From assembly GCF_029277445.1 (NCBI RefSeq), contig NZ_CP119566.1, positions 1,423,501 through 1,487,500 of the forward strand: a stretch of 64,000 nucleotides of DNA, written 5' to 3'. This stretch comes from Pararhizobium qamdonense (lineage in GTDB: Bacteria > Pseudomonadota > Alphaproteobacteria > Rhizobiales > Rhizobiaceae). The notes beneath the pieces were generated by a model that was given only the letters and a program-made list of their open reading frames with translations, ran no database searches and was not told the origin of the DNA. The translations under genes were made by a program, and so were the position numbers. Each line of letters starts with the position of its first letter. Within the stretch, counting starts at the first letter, position 1. This document shows positions 42,640 through 51,905 of this stretch, piece by piece.

Positions 42640-43307
42640 GTCACGTTTCGAAAAATTTCGCTGTCCTGATGGGAGATCTCGTTCAGAGTGAGAGAAACGC
42701 CTCTACGGAACAGCTTCACGTGCGATTTAACGCCGCAATAGAGCGGCAGAATAGTCTGCATGGGGAGGCATTGGCATCCCCCCTTACGATCACGCTTGGA
42801 GACGAATTTCAGGGACTTGTCACATCGCTTTTGAAGGCCGCAGAAATCGCTCGGGAAATCAGGTACGACCTGATGAGCGACGGAATTGACTGCCGCTTCG
42901 CCATAGGCGTTGCAACCTTGAAGACACCGCTCAATACCCAGCGCGCTTGGAATATGATGGGGCCCGGTCTTGCGAGTACACGCATACGTCTCAACGAGAA
43001 GCGCTCGGATACTTTCTATCGCTTCGACATTCCTGAACACCCTGCGCTGGAAACGTTGCTGGAGGCCAGCGGTGCAAGCCTCACTGCAATCGAGCGCAAT
43101 TGGACTGACACCCAACGCCGCGACATCCAGGCCTTGTTACAAGGCGCTAGTCCCAACGAACTTGCCAAACGCCGCAACGTCTCGGTACACACAATTTATA
43201 AGGTAAGGAATTCCGGCAATTTCGATCTCTATCTGCTTCACTGGAAGGCGGTCCAACAGGCGCTAGCCGGCTTGGATCACTCTTTCGCCATCAAGAGAGC
43301 GACATAA
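42636..43307 (+). CDS. SatD-like protein with C-terminal helix-turn-helix
   Basis: 223 residues from ATG 42636. The N-terminal part has AVLMGDLVQSER (Asp13), PLTITLGDEFQGLV (Asp56) and DCRFAIGVATL, the pattern of the SatD family (named for a Streptococcus mutans acid-tolerance operon). Residues 157-195, TDTQRRDIQALLQGASPNEL and onward to NVSVHTIYKV, form a helix-turn-helix. GD and GDEF-like motifs around a mixed sheet suggest to me a palm/cyclase-like fold, but this is inference. Its stop overlaps the start of a membrane-protein gene by one base (TAATG). The GC content is visibly lower than that of neighbours. Confidence 0.75.
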   Translation: MGHVSKNFAVLMGDLVQSERNASTEQLHVRFNAAIERQNSLHGEALASPLTITLGDEFQGLVTSLLKAAEIAREIRYDLMSDGIDCRFAIGVATLKTPLNTQRAWNMMGPGLASTRIRLNEKRSDTFYRFDIPEHPALETLLEASGASLTAIERNWTDTQRRDIQALLQGASPNELAKRRNVSVHTIYKVRNSGNFDLYLLHWKAVQQALAGLDHSFAIKRAT

Positions 43308-43729
43308 TGGTCCATGCGATCGCGTACACGGTTCTTGCGATTTTCATGTTAACTTGGGGCGGTAATTGGATTTGCCGCAAGATTTTCAAGCTTACCGGAC
43401 TAACAGATGCGACCTTGGAGACGCCGGGACCCAGCCATAGCGCAGGCCGGGTGATCGGGATCCTGGAACGCCTGATTTTGGCCGTGGGAATTGTTGTGCA
43501 TAGCTGGGAAATCCTGGCCGCTGTTATTGCGCTCAAGACCGTTGCCAGATTCCAGAAAATGGATCAGCGCGAGTTTGCCGAATATTTTCTGGTCGGCTCG
43601 CTCTTCAGCATCCTGTGGGCATTGGTGGTAACCAGTGCATGGTCTGCATACGATCATCGTTTTGGCATCAACATTCGTGAACAGGTTGTCGTGGTGCTTG
43701 GTCTTGAGCCAACTTTACCCGCCAACTGA
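43307..43729 (+). CDS. Small membrane protein resembling the DUF3307 C-terminal part
   Basis: 140 residues, with a membrane helix at the start (AIAYTVLAIFMLTWGG) and two to three more in the C-terminal half. ILERLILAVGIVVHSWEIL, ALKTVARFQKMDQREFAEYF and LVGSLFSILWALVV match my memory of the DUF3307 C-terminus, a family frequently encoded beside SatD. Translationally coupled to the SatD-like gene. The function is unknown; together they look like a sensor/effector pair at the membrane. Confidence 0.65.
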   Translation: MVHAIAYTVLAIFMLTWGGNWICRKIFKLTGLTDATLETPGPSHSAGRVIGILERLILAVGIVVHSWEILAAVIALKTVARFQKMDQREFAEYFLVGSLFSILWALVVTSAWSAYDHRFGINIREQVVVVLGLEPTLPAN

Positions 43730-44063
43730 GATGTCAATCTCGGCAAAATAATCCGTGGCACCTCATCAGCGCCTAGTGAATATTCGGCTATGAAAAGTGA
43801 AACTGCCAACGTAAGCGGCGGGCCATGAGAGCGCTTCATCTTTAAACGGACGCGGTTCTGTTGGCTTAAAACGGCCGTGCCACAAGAAGGATAGTGCAGA
43901 GCCCTGCCGATTGATCGGGCCAACCATCCGGCACAGTGGGCCGCCTTTTTCAGTCAAACCGAAATTCCTTCCGGTAGAATGCTTCCGTTTAAAGACGAAA
44001 CGCTCAAAAGGCCCGCCGGTGATGGCGGGCCGTTCGGGTTAAATCGGAGGTTCTGATAGAGCC
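43730..44063. other. Gap of 334 bases after the SatD/DUF3307-like pair
   Basis: No gene is supported here; two short open frames on the minus strand lack ribosome sites and family features. Composition stays less GC-rich until about 43,980. The right end holds the terminator of the attachment-protein gene. Confidence 0.5.
44003..44032 (-). terminator. Rho-independent terminator of the attachment-protein gene
   Basis: GGCCCGCC (44010-44017) and GGCGGGCC (44024-44031) form an 8-bp stem with a 6-base loop, followed on the minus strand by TTTT. It lies 32 bases beyond the stop codon. Confidence 0.8.
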
Positions 44064-44468
44064 TCAGGCTGCTGCGAGCGCCTTTTCGATGTCCTGGATC
44101 GAGTGGCCCGTCAGGTCCTTGTCCAGTTCGCCGATCAGGATGTCGGAGAGCGACTTGTGGTAGCTCTTGCGCATCTCGCCGAGGGTGCGGGGTGCAGCGA
44201 TAATAACCAGGCTCTTGATCTTGCCGTCGAGCACCTGCTTGTTCAGCATGCTGGCGACGCCGTTGCCGAAGCCGTCTTCTTCCTGCTGGCTGTCATCCGG
44301 GTTGGCGGCGCTGCTGGAATGGCGGCCGCCGGAGGAGATTTTCGAGGCGTCGATATCTTCCGCAGGCATTGCCTTCAGCTTCACATTGGCCGCATCGCCC
44401 TCGTTTTGAAACAGGCTCAGTTTTTCGCCATCGGCTACGGCAATGATCGTGTTCTGGGGAAGGTTCAT
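44064..44468 (-). CDS. Host-attachment-like protein (baeRF/eRF1-like)
   Basis: 134 residues from ATG 44468 (MNLPQNTIIAVADGEKLSLF). The pattern of IIAVADG at the start, KSLVIIAAPRTLGEMRKSYH and SDILIGELDKDLTGHSIQDI matches proteins annotated as host attachment proteins in rhizobia, relatives of archaeal/bacterial eRF1-like domains. The name comes from an Agrobacterium attachment phenotype; the biochemical role is unknown. Standing alone, with its own terminator. Confidence 0.75.
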   Translation of the reverse strand: MNLPQNTIIAVADGEKLSLFQNEGDAANVKLKAMPAEDIDASKISSGGRHSSSAANPDDSQQEEDGFGNGVASMLNKQVLDGKIKSLVIIAAPRTLGEMRKSYHKSLSDILIGELDKDLTGHSIQDIEKALAAA

Positions 44469-44689
44469 ATCTGGTCTCCATGCTGTGCAATGCGTGTTCC
44501 ACCGGTGGGTGGCAATGCTTGTTTCTAAGCTGGAATAACCCGCCTGGCCGGGGATCGTTCCATGACGCCCTGACTGCGGTCCAAAAGCGCCATGCGCCGC
44601 CATTGCACGCCGCCCCCAATTTCGCTAAGAGACCGCAACTTTTAAAAATCGCGCCCGCGCGCGACGCAATTTTCGACCGGTAGAGGCAC

Positions 44690-45943
44690 ATGGCACGCAT
44701 CGTGATGAAATTCGGCGGCACGTCCGTCGCGGATATGGATCGCATCAGGAATGTGGCCCGCCATGTGAAACGTGAAGTCGATGCCGGCCACGAGGTTGCG
44801 GTGGTGGTGTCGGCCATGTCCGGCAAGACCAACGAGCTGGTTGCCTGGACGCGCGATGCCTCGCCGATGCACGATGCCCGCGAATATGACGCCGTGGTCG
44901 CCTCGGGCGAGCAGGTGACCTCGGGTCTGCTGGCACTGGCGCTGCAGAATATCGGCATCAATGCCCGCTCCTGGCAGGGCTGGCAGATCCCGATCCGGAC
45001 CGATAACGCCCATGGTGCGGCGCGCATTCTGGAAATCGACGGCGCGGAACTGATCCGCCGCTTCGGCGAGGGCCAAGTGGCCGTCATTGCCGGCTTCCAG
45101 GGCCTTGGACCCGACAACCGGATCGCCACGCTGGGGCGCGGTGGCTCCGACACGTCGGCGGTGGCGATTGCCGCTGCGGTCAAGGCCGACCGTTGCGATA
45201 TCTATACCGATGTCGATGGCGTCTACACAACCGATCCGCGCATCGAGCCGAAGGCCAAGCGGCTGAAGAAGATTGCGTTTGAGGAAATGCTGGAAATGGC
45301 ATCGCTCGGCGCCAAGGTCCTGCAGGTTCGCTCGGTCGAGCTTGCCATGGTATTCAAGGTTCGCACCTTCGTGCGCTCCAGTTTCGTAGACCCCGACGCG
45401 CCGGGCATGGGCGATTTTCTGAACCCGCCCGGTACGCTGATTTGTGATGAGGATGAGATTTTGGAACAGGAAGTCGTCACCGGCATCGCCTATGCCAAGG
45501 ATGAAGCGCAGATTTCGCTGCGGCGCGTGGCCGACCGGCCAGGCGTTTCGGCGGCGATCTTCGGACCTCTGGCCGAGGCCCATATCAATGTCGATATGAT
45601 CGTCCAGAACATTTCCGAAGACGGTTCCAAGACCGATATGACGTTTACGGTGCCCTCCACCGACGTCGACAAGGCGCTGAAGGTTTTGAACGACGCCAAG
45701 GCCCAGGTCGGCTTCGACGTCATCCAGAACGAATCAGGCCTCGTCAAAGTCTCGGTCATCGGCATCGGCATGCGCAGCCATGCGGGCGTCGCTGCGTCCG
45801 CTTTCCGCGCACTTGCCGAAAAAGGCATCAATATCAAGGCAATCACCACCTCGGAAATCAAGATTTCCATCCTGATCGATGGTGCTTATGCCGAATTGGC
45901 CGTTCGCACTTTGCATTCCGTCTACGGTCTGGATAAGAGTTAA
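44690..45943 (+). CDS. lysC: Aspartate kinase LysC
   Basis: 417 residues. Phosphorylates aspartate at the head of lysine, threonine and methionine synthesis. Kinase domain: IVMKFGGTSVADMDRI, VVVSAMSGKTNELV and TLGRGGSDTSAVAIAAAV. Two C-terminal ACT domains for feedback control: one around DRPGVSAAIFGPLAEAHINV and the other around SAFRALAEKGINIKAITTSE. ATG 44690 (MARIVMKFGG). Upstream of ptsP by 90 bases, the normal alphaproteobacterial order. Confidence 0.97.
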   Translation: MARIVMKFGGTSVADMDRIRNVARHVKREVDAGHEVAVVVSAMSGKTNELVAWTRDASPMHDAREYDAVVASGEQVTSGLLALALQNIGINARSWQGWQIPIRTDNAHGAARILEIDGAELIRRFGEGQVAVIAGFQGLGPDNRIATLGRGGSDTSAVAIAAAVKADRCDIYTDVDGVYTTDPRIEPKAKRLKKIAFEEMLEMASLGAKVLQVRSVELAMVFKVRTFVRSSFVDPDAPGMGDFLNPPGTLICDEDEILEQEVVTGIAYAKDEAQISLRRVADRPGVSAAIFGPLAEAHINVDMIVQNISEDGSKTDMTFTVPSTDVDKALKVLNDAKAQVGFDVIQNESGLVKVSVIGIGMRSHAGVAASAFRALAEKGINIKAITTSEIKISILIDGAYAELAVRTLHSVYGLDKS

Positions 45944-46033
45944 GACAGGCAGCGGCGAAGACGGTTTGGCACCAGTGTGCCGGAACAAATTGCCGCCTGC
46001 AGTTGTTGACTTTTATTTCGGAGACGTTGCGCG

Positions 46034-48301
46034 ATGAGAGACCTCTCTGCAGGTCCACGCGTCCTGCTCAAGCGGTTGCGCGAACTGATGGCGGAACCGC
46101 TCGAGCCGCAGGATCGCCTTGACCAGATTGTTCGCCAGATTGCGCAGAACATGGTCGCAGAAGTGTGTTCGGTCTACGTGCTGCGCTCCGACGGCGTGCT
46201 CGAACTCTATGCCACGGAAGGCCTCAACAAGGACGCCGTGCATCTGGCGCAATTGAAGATGGGGCAGGGCCTCGTCGGCACGATCGCGGCATCCGCCCGT
46301 CCGCTCAATCTTTCGGACGCGCAGGCGCATCCGGCCTTTACCTACCTTCCGGAAACCGGCGAAGAAATCTATCACTCGTTCCTCGGCGTGCCGATCCTGC
46401 GCACCGGCCGCTCTCTCGGCGTTCTCGTCGTGCAGAACAAGGCAAGCCGCACCTATCGCGACGACGAAGTCGAGGCGATGGAAACGACGGCGATGGTGCT
46501 GGCCGAGATGGTGGCGACCGGCGAGCTGAAGAAGCTCACGCGTCCGGGGCTGGAACTCGACCTTTCGCGGCCGGTGACGATCGACGGCTCGAGCTTCAAC
46601 GACGGGATCGGCCTCGGTTATGTCGTGCTGCATGAGCCGCGCATCGTCGTCACCAATCTCCTGAACGACGATACCGACCATGAGCTTGGCCGGCTGGCCG
46701 AAGCCTTGGGATCGCTGCGGATCTCGATCGACGACATGCTGTCGCGCCGCGACGTATCCATGGAAGGCGAACACCGCGCGGTTCTGGAAGCCTACCGGAT
46801 GTTTGCGCATGATCGCGGCTGGGTCAGAAAGCTCGAGGAGGCGATCCGCAACGGCCTGACGGCGGAAGCGGCGGTCGAACGCGTGCAGAGCGAAACCAAG
46901 GCAAGGATGATCCGCCTGACGGATCCTTACCTGCGCGAGCGCATGCATGATTTCGACGATCTCGCCAACCGGCTGCTCAGGCAGCTGACCGGCTATGGCG
47001 CGAAAATGTCGGCGACGGATTTTCCCAACGACGCGATCGTCGTGGCGCGCGCCATGGGGGCAGCCGAACTGCTCGATTATCCCCGCGAAAATGTGCGCGG
47101 CCTGGTGCTCGAAGATGGAGCCGTCACCAGCCATGTGGTGATCGTGGCGCGCGCCATGGGTATTTCGGTGGTGGGCCAGGCGGCGGGTGTGGTGGCGCTG
47201 GCTGAAAATGGCGACGCCATCATCGTCGATGGCGACGATGCCAAGGTGCATTTGCGGCCGATGGCCGACCTGCAGCGGGCGTATGAGGAAAAGGTCAGGC
47301 TGCGGGCGCGCAAGCAGGAGCAGTTCAAGGCGCTGCGCGGCGTCGAGCCGGTGACGCTGGACGGCAAGCGGATCAAGCTGCAGATGAATGCCGGCCTTCT
47401 GGTCGATCTGCCGCAGCTGGCTGAATCCGGCGCCGAGGGCATCGGCCTGTTCCGCACCGAGCTGCAGTTCATGATCGCATCGACCATGCCGAAAATGGAA
47501 GAGCAGGAGCTGTTCTACCGCAACGTCATGAAACAGGCGGCAGGCAAGCCGGTGACGTTCCGTACGCTCGATATCGGCGGCGACAAGGTCGTGCCCTATT
47601 TCCGCGCGGCGGAAGAGGAAAACCCGGCGCTCGGCTGGCGGGCGATCCGCCTGTCGCTTGACCGTCCCGGCCTTTTGCGCACGCAATTGCGCGCCATGCT
47701 TAGGGCGTCTGCGGGCCAGGAACTGCGCATCATGCTGCCGATGGTGACGGAGGTCTCCGAGCTGCGCACGGTGCGCGAGCTGCTGCAGAAGGAAATCCAG
47801 CGGCAGTCGAAGATCGGCGAGCAATTGCCGCGCAAGCTGCAATTCGGCGCCATGCTGGAAGTGCCGGCACTGTTGTGGCAGCTGGACGAGCTGATGGACG
47901 AGGTGGATTTCGTCTCGGTCGGCTCCAACGACCTGTTCCAGTTCTCGATGGCGGTCGATCGCGGCAATGCGCGGGTGTCCGACCGGTTCGACGTGCTCGG
48001 CCGGCCGTTCCTGCGCATCCTGCGCGACATCGTGCGGGCGGGGGAACGCAACGACACCTCGGTGACGCTGTGCGGCGAGATGGCCAGCAAGCCGCTCTCG
48101 GCAATGGCGCTGCTCGGCATCGGCTACCGCTCCGTCTCGATGTCGCCGACGGCGGTCGGGCCGGTCAAGGCGATGCTCCTGGCCCTCGACATCGACAAGC
48201 TCTCGGCCATGCTGCACGCGGCGCTGGACGACAAGCGCGACCACACGCCGGTGCGCGATCTTCTGGTGGAGTTTGCGGCGCAGACTGGGGTTCCGTTGTA
48301 G
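46034..48301 (+). CDS. ptsP: Phosphoenolpyruvate-protein phosphotransferase PtsP (EI-Ntr)
   Basis: 755 residues. First enzyme of the nitrogen phosphotransferase system; it phosphorylates NPr from PEP. A GAF domain lies at about residues 1-165. The phospho-His domain has DGAVTSHVVIVARAMG with His367. The PEP-binding TIM barrel has TEL...RTLDIGGDKVVPYF, VGSNDLFQFSMAVDRG and the catalytic Cys in VTLCGEMASKPL. GAF domains let PtsP respond to glutamine/2-oxoglutarate in relatives. ATG 46034 follows GGAG. Confidence 0.96.
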   Translation: MRDLSAGPRVLLKRLRELMAEPLEPQDRLDQIVRQIAQNMVAEVCSVYVLRSDGVLELYATEGLNKDAVHLAQLKMGQGLVGTIAASARPLNLSDAQAHPAFTYLPETGEEIYHSFLGVPILRTGRSLGVLVVQNKASRTYRDDEVEAMETTAMVLAEMVATGELKKLTRPGLELDLSRPVTIDGSSFNDGIGLGYVVLHEPRIVVTNLLNDDTDHELGRLAEALGSLRISIDDMLSRRDVSMEGEHRAVLEAYRMFAHDRGWVRKLEEAIRNGLTAEAAVERVQSETKARMIRLTDPYLRERMHDFDDLANRLLRQLTGYGAKMSATDFPNDAIVVARAMGAAELLDYPRENVRGLVLEDGAVTSHVVIVARAMGISVVGQAAGVVALAENGDAIIVDGDDAKVHLRPMADLQRAYEEKVRLRARKQEQFKALRGVEPVTLDGKRIKLQMNAGLLVDLPQLAESGAEGIGLFRTELQFMIASTMPKMEEQELFYRNVMKQAAGKPVTFRTLDIGGDKVVPYFRAAEEENPALGWRAIRLSLDRPGLLRTQLRAMLRASAGQELRIMLPMVTEVSELRTVRELLQKEIQRQSKIGEQLPRKLQFGAMLEVPALLWQLDELMDEVDFVSVGSNDLFQFSMAVDRGNARVSDRFDVLGRPFLRILRDIVRAGERNDTSVTLCGEMASKPLSAMALLGIGYRSVSMSPTAVGPVKAMLLALDIDKLSAMLHAALDDKRDHTPVRDLLVEFAAQTGVPL

Positions 48302-48320
48302 GGCCGCATTGGCCGCACCC

Positions 48321-48467
48321 ACCCCCCTCTGTCGGCGACGCCGACATCTCCCCCGCAAGGGGGGAGATTGGCCGCTGGCATTGTGCATCCCTGACTTTGA
48401 TGTAGATAGGGAAAAGAATGATCTCCCCCCTTGAGGGGGAGATGTCACATTCGTGACAGAGGGGGGT
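48321..48467. repeat. Mosaic palindromic intergenic element D
   Basis: The outer arms ACCCCCCTCTGTC (48321-48333) and GACAGAGGGGGGT (48455-48467) are a perfect 13-bp inverted repeat. Inside are two hairpins of ATCTCCCCC/GGGGGAGAT type and a GTCGGCGACGCCGAC palindrome. It fills most of the ptsP-prfA gap. Confidence 0.8.
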
Positions 48468-48534
48468 AAGCCTCCACGAATTCAGACAGAATAATGGACG
48501 GACGCGCGAAGCAGCTGTCCCCACGGAGTACACA

Positions 48535-49617
48535 TTGGCAACCTTACCTGTTGAAAAGATGCGCGAGCTGGAGCGGCGGTTTTCCGAGATCGAGGCGCGG
48601 ATGGCCGAGGGGCCGGCGGCGGATGTTTATGTGAAGCTGGCGTCGGAATATTCCGAGCTGCAGCCGGTGGTGACGAAAATCCGGCTGTACGAGAAGGCGC
48701 AGGCCGAGCTTGCCGACGTCAACACGCTTTTGACTGCGAGGGATACCGACCGCGAGATGCGCGATCTCGCCGAGATGGAAAAGCCTGACATTGAGGAGCG
48801 GATCGAAAACCTCGAGCAGGAGATGCAGATCCTGCTCCTGCCGAAGGACGCGGCCGACGAGAAGAGTGCGATCCTGGAAATCCGCGCCGGGACCGGCGGA
48901 TCGGAAGCGGCACTGTTTGCCGGCGATCTCTTCCGGATGTATGAGCGCTATGCTGCGGGCAAGGGCTGGAAGGTCGAGGTGCTTTCGGCCAGCGACGGCG
49001 ATGCCGGGGGTTTCAAGGAAATCATTGCGACCGTGACCGGGCGCGGCGTGTTTTCCAAGCTGAAATTCGAATCCGGCGTGCACCGGGTGCAGCGCGTGCC
49101 CGACACGGAAACGCAAGGGCGTATCCATACCTCTGCTGCGACCGTCGCGGTTTTGCCGGAGGCCGAGGATATCGACATCGAGATCCGTCAGGAAGATATC
49201 CGGATCGACACGATGCGCTCGTCGGGCGCCGGCGGCCAGCATGTCAACACGACGGATTCGGCTGTGCGCATTACCCATATGCCATCCGGTATCGTCGTCA
49301 CGTCATCGGAAAAATCGCAGCACCAGAACCGCGCCAAGGCCATGCAGGTGCTGCGTTCGCGGCTCTACGACATGGAGCGGCAAAAGGCCGACAGCGAACG
49401 CTCGGCCTCGCGCAAGAGCCAGGTCGGGTCGGGCGACCGCTCCGAGCGCATCCGCACCTATAATTTCCCGCAGGGGCGCGTGACAGACCACCGCATCAAC
49501 CTGACGCTCTACAAGATCGACCGGATGATGATGGGCGAAATCGACGAAGTGGTGGATGCGCTTCTGGCCGATTACCAGGCCGATCAGCTGGCGCAGCTGG
49601 GCGAGGTCAAGGGATGA
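48535..49617 (+). CDS. prfA: Peptide chain release factor 1
   Basis: 360 residues from TTG 48535 ([15 protein letters not shown]), six bases after GGAG. Recognises UAA/UAG stop codons through the PxT-type loop region and triggers hydrolysis through the GGQ motif, seen in [18 protein letters not shown]. Coupled to prmC by an ATGA overlap; PrmC methylates exactly this GGQ glutamine. Confidence 0.97.
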   Translation: MATLPVEKMRELERRFSEIEARMAEGPAADVYVKLASEYSELQPVVTKIRLYEKAQAELADVNTLLTARDTDREMRDLAEMEKPDIEERIENLEQEMQILLLPKDAADEKSAILEIRAGTGGSEAALFAGDLFRMYERYAAGKGWKVEVLSASDGDAGGFKEIIATVTGRGVFSKLKFESGVHRVQRVPDTETQGRIHTSAATVAVLPEAEDIDIEIRQEDIRIDTMRSSGAGGQHVNTTDSAVRITHMPSGIVVTSSEKSQHQNRAKAMQVLRSRLYDMERQKADSERSASRKSQVGSGDRSERIRTYNFPQGRVTDHRINLTLYKIDRMMMGEIDEVVDALLADYQADQLAQLGEVKG

Positions 49618-50477
49618 CCGATACGCTCGACAGCCTGTTTGCCGAGGCGCGGTCGCGGTTTCTGCGGGCGCATATCGGCGAGGCGGCGCTCGACGCGCGG
49701 GTGCTGATTTCCGGCCTGCTCGACCTGCCGGCCGTGGCCTTCATGACGCGCGGCGAAGAGATCGTGTCGCCGAAGGATGCGCAGCGCATTCGCGATGCCA
49801 TCGAGCGGCGGGCAGCGCACGAGCCGGTTCACCGCATTCTCGGGAGCCGCGAATTCTATGGCCTGACGCTCTGCATGTCGCCTGACACGCTGGAGCCACG
49901 CCCGGATTCGGAAATGATCGTTGAGGGGCTTGTTCCTTTCGCTCAGCGGTTTGTGGAGCAGAAGGGGTCCTGCCATCTGATCGATCTGGGCACCGGCACG
50001 GGGGCGATCTGCCTGGCGCTGCTGAGCGCCGTGCCGCAGGCAACAGGCGTCGGGTCCGATCTTTCTACAGGCGCCGTTGCAATGGCGAGGGCCAATGCCG
50101 AACGCAACGGCTTGAGTGAGCGCTTTGCCGGCGTTGAAAGCGACTGGTTTTCGACGATTGCCGGCAAGTTCGACATCATCGTGTCAAATCCACCCTATAT
50201 ACGCACCAGCGTGGTGGCATCGCTGGCGCCCGAAGTGCGCGATCATGATCCGGCGCTGGCACTTGACGGCGGCGCCGATGGTCTGGATGCCTATCGCACC
50301 ATTGCCGCCCATGCTGCGCGCCATCTGGCTGAGGACGGCATTGTCGGGGTGGAAATCGGCTACGACCAGTTGCAGGTGGTCGGTCAGATTTTCGAGGAGG
50401 AGGGCTTTAGCGTGATCGACCGGGTGAAGGACCTCGGCGGAAACGACCGCGCCATCCTCTTCACTTTCGGGCGGTAA
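49614..50477 (+). CDS. prmC: Release factor glutamine methyltransferase PrmC
   Basis: 287 residues. SAM-dependent N5-glutamine methylation of release factors RF1 and RF2. The SAM site is [16 protein letters not shown] and the catalytic NPPY is in [12 protein letters not shown]. An N-terminal helical domain (residues 1-80) binds the release factor. ATG 49614 overlaps the prfA stop. Confidence 0.96.
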   Translation: MTDTLDSLFAEARSRFLRAHIGEAALDARVLISGLLDLPAVAFMTRGEEIVSPKDAQRIRDAIERRAAHEPVHRILGSREFYGLTLCMSPDTLEPRPDSEMIVEGLVPFAQRFVEQKGSCHLIDLGTGTGAICLALLSAVPQATGVGSDLSTGAVAMARANAERNGLSERFAGVESDWFSTIAGKFDIIVSNPPYIRTSVVASLAPEVRDHDPALALDGGADGLDAYRTIAAHAARHLAEDGIVGVEIGYDQLQVVGQIFEEEGFSVIDRVKDLGGNDRAILFTFGR

Positions 50478-50831
50478 CCCCTGTAAACCGGCGGTTATTG
50501 CGATGTTCTTTTTCGAAACCGTGAAGAAAAGGCTTGGAATCGCACAGGAAGCGGGCTAGGTTCCTCTCACGCACTGGGCAGAAGGTCAAAGATCAGAGAT
50601 TCGTTCCGGTCAGACCTTGCCGCGGGGATTACTCTCAAAAAAGAGTTGCTAGGGTTCGACAGTGCCTGGTGCGGGTACCTGTTAATTTGACTTTAACCAG
50701 CGACGGTACCGTCAAAAGGCGGTTGGGTCGCGGCGCGTGTCTGCTTGATGCGGAATCCGTTGAGACGGAATTCCTGGCAAGCCGCGACGCCACAAGATCA
50801 TCAATATCAAGAGAATCCAGGTGAGTGAACG
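50478..50831. other. Gap of 354 bases before the DUF4167 gene
   Basis: No gene supported. An open frame at 50534-50824 has an unlikely composition and no ribosome site, so I regard the stretch as a promoter and long leader. TTGACTTTAA near 50690 is a possible -35. A GGTACC palindromic stretch occurs near 50675 and 50705. Confidence 0.4.
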
Positions 50832-51740
50832 ATGAGGCCAGGACAGCAGAACAAGCGCGGCCGTGGGCGTAACAACAACAATACCAGCAGCAACAACAAT
50901 GGTGGCGGTGGTAACAACAATAACAATCATAACCGGAAGGGTTCCAACCCGCTGACCCGGACCTATGACAGTTCCGGCCCGGACGTGAAGATCCGCGGCA
51001 CAGCCCAGCACATTGCCGAGAAATATTCGACGCTCGCGCGCGACGCGCAGAGCTCCGGCGACCGTGTCGTGGCAGAAAACTACCTGCAGCACGCTGAACA
51101 CTATAACCGCATCATTGCAGCCGCACAGGCGCAGATGCAGGAACGTTTCCAGCGCGACGATCGTGGCGACTATAACGAGCGCAACGAATTCCAGGATCGC
51201 GACGGCAACGAGCGCGACGACGATCTGGACCAGAACGACAGCGATGAAAATTCCGTCGGTCAGGACCAGCAGGTCGAGCAGGAGCGCCATCACCAGCAGG
51301 CCGAACGCCAGCAGCGGCAGCAACGCCAGCAGCCGGAAGGCGAGCGCCAGCAGCCGCAGGCCGAACAGCAGGACCGCCAGCGCCAGCCCGATCAGGAGCG
51401 TCCGCGCCAGGATCGCCAGCAGCGGCAGGACCGCCCGCGCCCGCCGCGTCCCGAACGCAGCGAGCAGCCGCGTTCCGAGCAGGCTCGCCCCGATCTCGCG
51501 CCGCAGCCGGTGATCGACGGTTCCGGCCCGCAGCCGGTCATCGAAGGCACGCCGGTCGAGGTTTCGCTGGAGGAGGAGGCACCGACGGGCCGCGCTCCGA
51601 CACGCCGCCGCACCGCGCCTCGCCCCCGCCGCCAGCCGCGCCGCGGCGAAGCCGGTGGTGACGATGCTGCTGCAGATGCAGGCACCGACGGTGAAAAGGG
51701 CGGCGACGCGCCGGCCCTGGAGCCCGTTGCGACGGAATGA
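50832..51740 (+). CDS. DUF4167 family protein, Asn- and Gln/Arg-rich
   Basis: 302 residues. The N-terminal 40 residues are an Asn/Gly low-complexity run, then the conserved DUF4167 core TYDSSGPDVKIRGTAQHIAE, SSGDRVVAENYLQHAEHYNR. The rest is a disordered Gln/Arg/Glu-rich region and a basic Pro/Arg tail with GRAPTRRRTAPRPRRQPRR. The family is confined to alphaproteobacteria and unknown in function; the RGG-like basic regions suggest RNA binding or condensate behaviour, which is inference. Start 50832. A bidirectional terminator follows at 51785. Confidence 0.9.
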   Translation: MRPGQQNKRGRGRNNNNTSSNNNGGGGNNNNNHNRKGSNPLTRTYDSSGPDVKIRGTAQHIAEKYSTLARDAQSSGDRVVAENYLQHAEHYNRIIAAAQAQMQERFQRDDRGDYNERNEFQDRDGNERDDDLDQNDSDENSVGQDQQVEQERHHQQAERQQRQQRQQPEGERQQPQAEQQDRQRQPDQERPRQDRQQRQDRPRPPRPERSEQPRSEQARPDLAPQPVIDGSGPQPVIEGTPVEVSLEEEAPTGRAPTRRRTAPRPRRQPRRGEAGGDDAAADAGTDGEKGGDAPALEPVATE

Positions 51741-51784
51741 TCTTTAAACAGCTGCCGGAAGGTGGCTTTTAGACGACTATGTTG

Positions 51785-51857
51785 AAAAACCCGGCCACTT
51801 TGAACACGCCCTCGAAAGTATAACTTTCTATGGTTCGTTCAAAATGGCCGGGTTTTT
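51785..51857. terminator. Bidirectional terminator between DUF4167 and esterase genes
   Basis: The 21-base arms AAAAACCCGGCCACTTTGAA(C) and (G)TTCAAAATGGCCGGGTTTTT pair with one mismatch. Each side ends in a U-run. Inside is a smaller GAAAGTATAACTTTC palindrome. It can stop transcription from both convergent genes. Confidence 0.85.
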
Positions 51858-51905
51858 ACGTGTCAGTTTTGTGCGTTTCGGCCTTCGCCCAGCCGGGCGA
51901 GACGA

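Noticed and set aside
44293..45583. Long minus frames opposite lysC
   Set aside because: Antisense shadows of the aspartokinase gene without ribosome sites or family motifs.
46013..48448. 811-codon minus frame opposite ptsP
   Set aside because: Antisense shadow, rich in Arg/His/Gln; ptsP motifs are complete on the plus strand.
50534..50824. 96-codon frame before the DUF4167 gene
   Set aside because: No ribosome site, odd composition and position in a probable leader.
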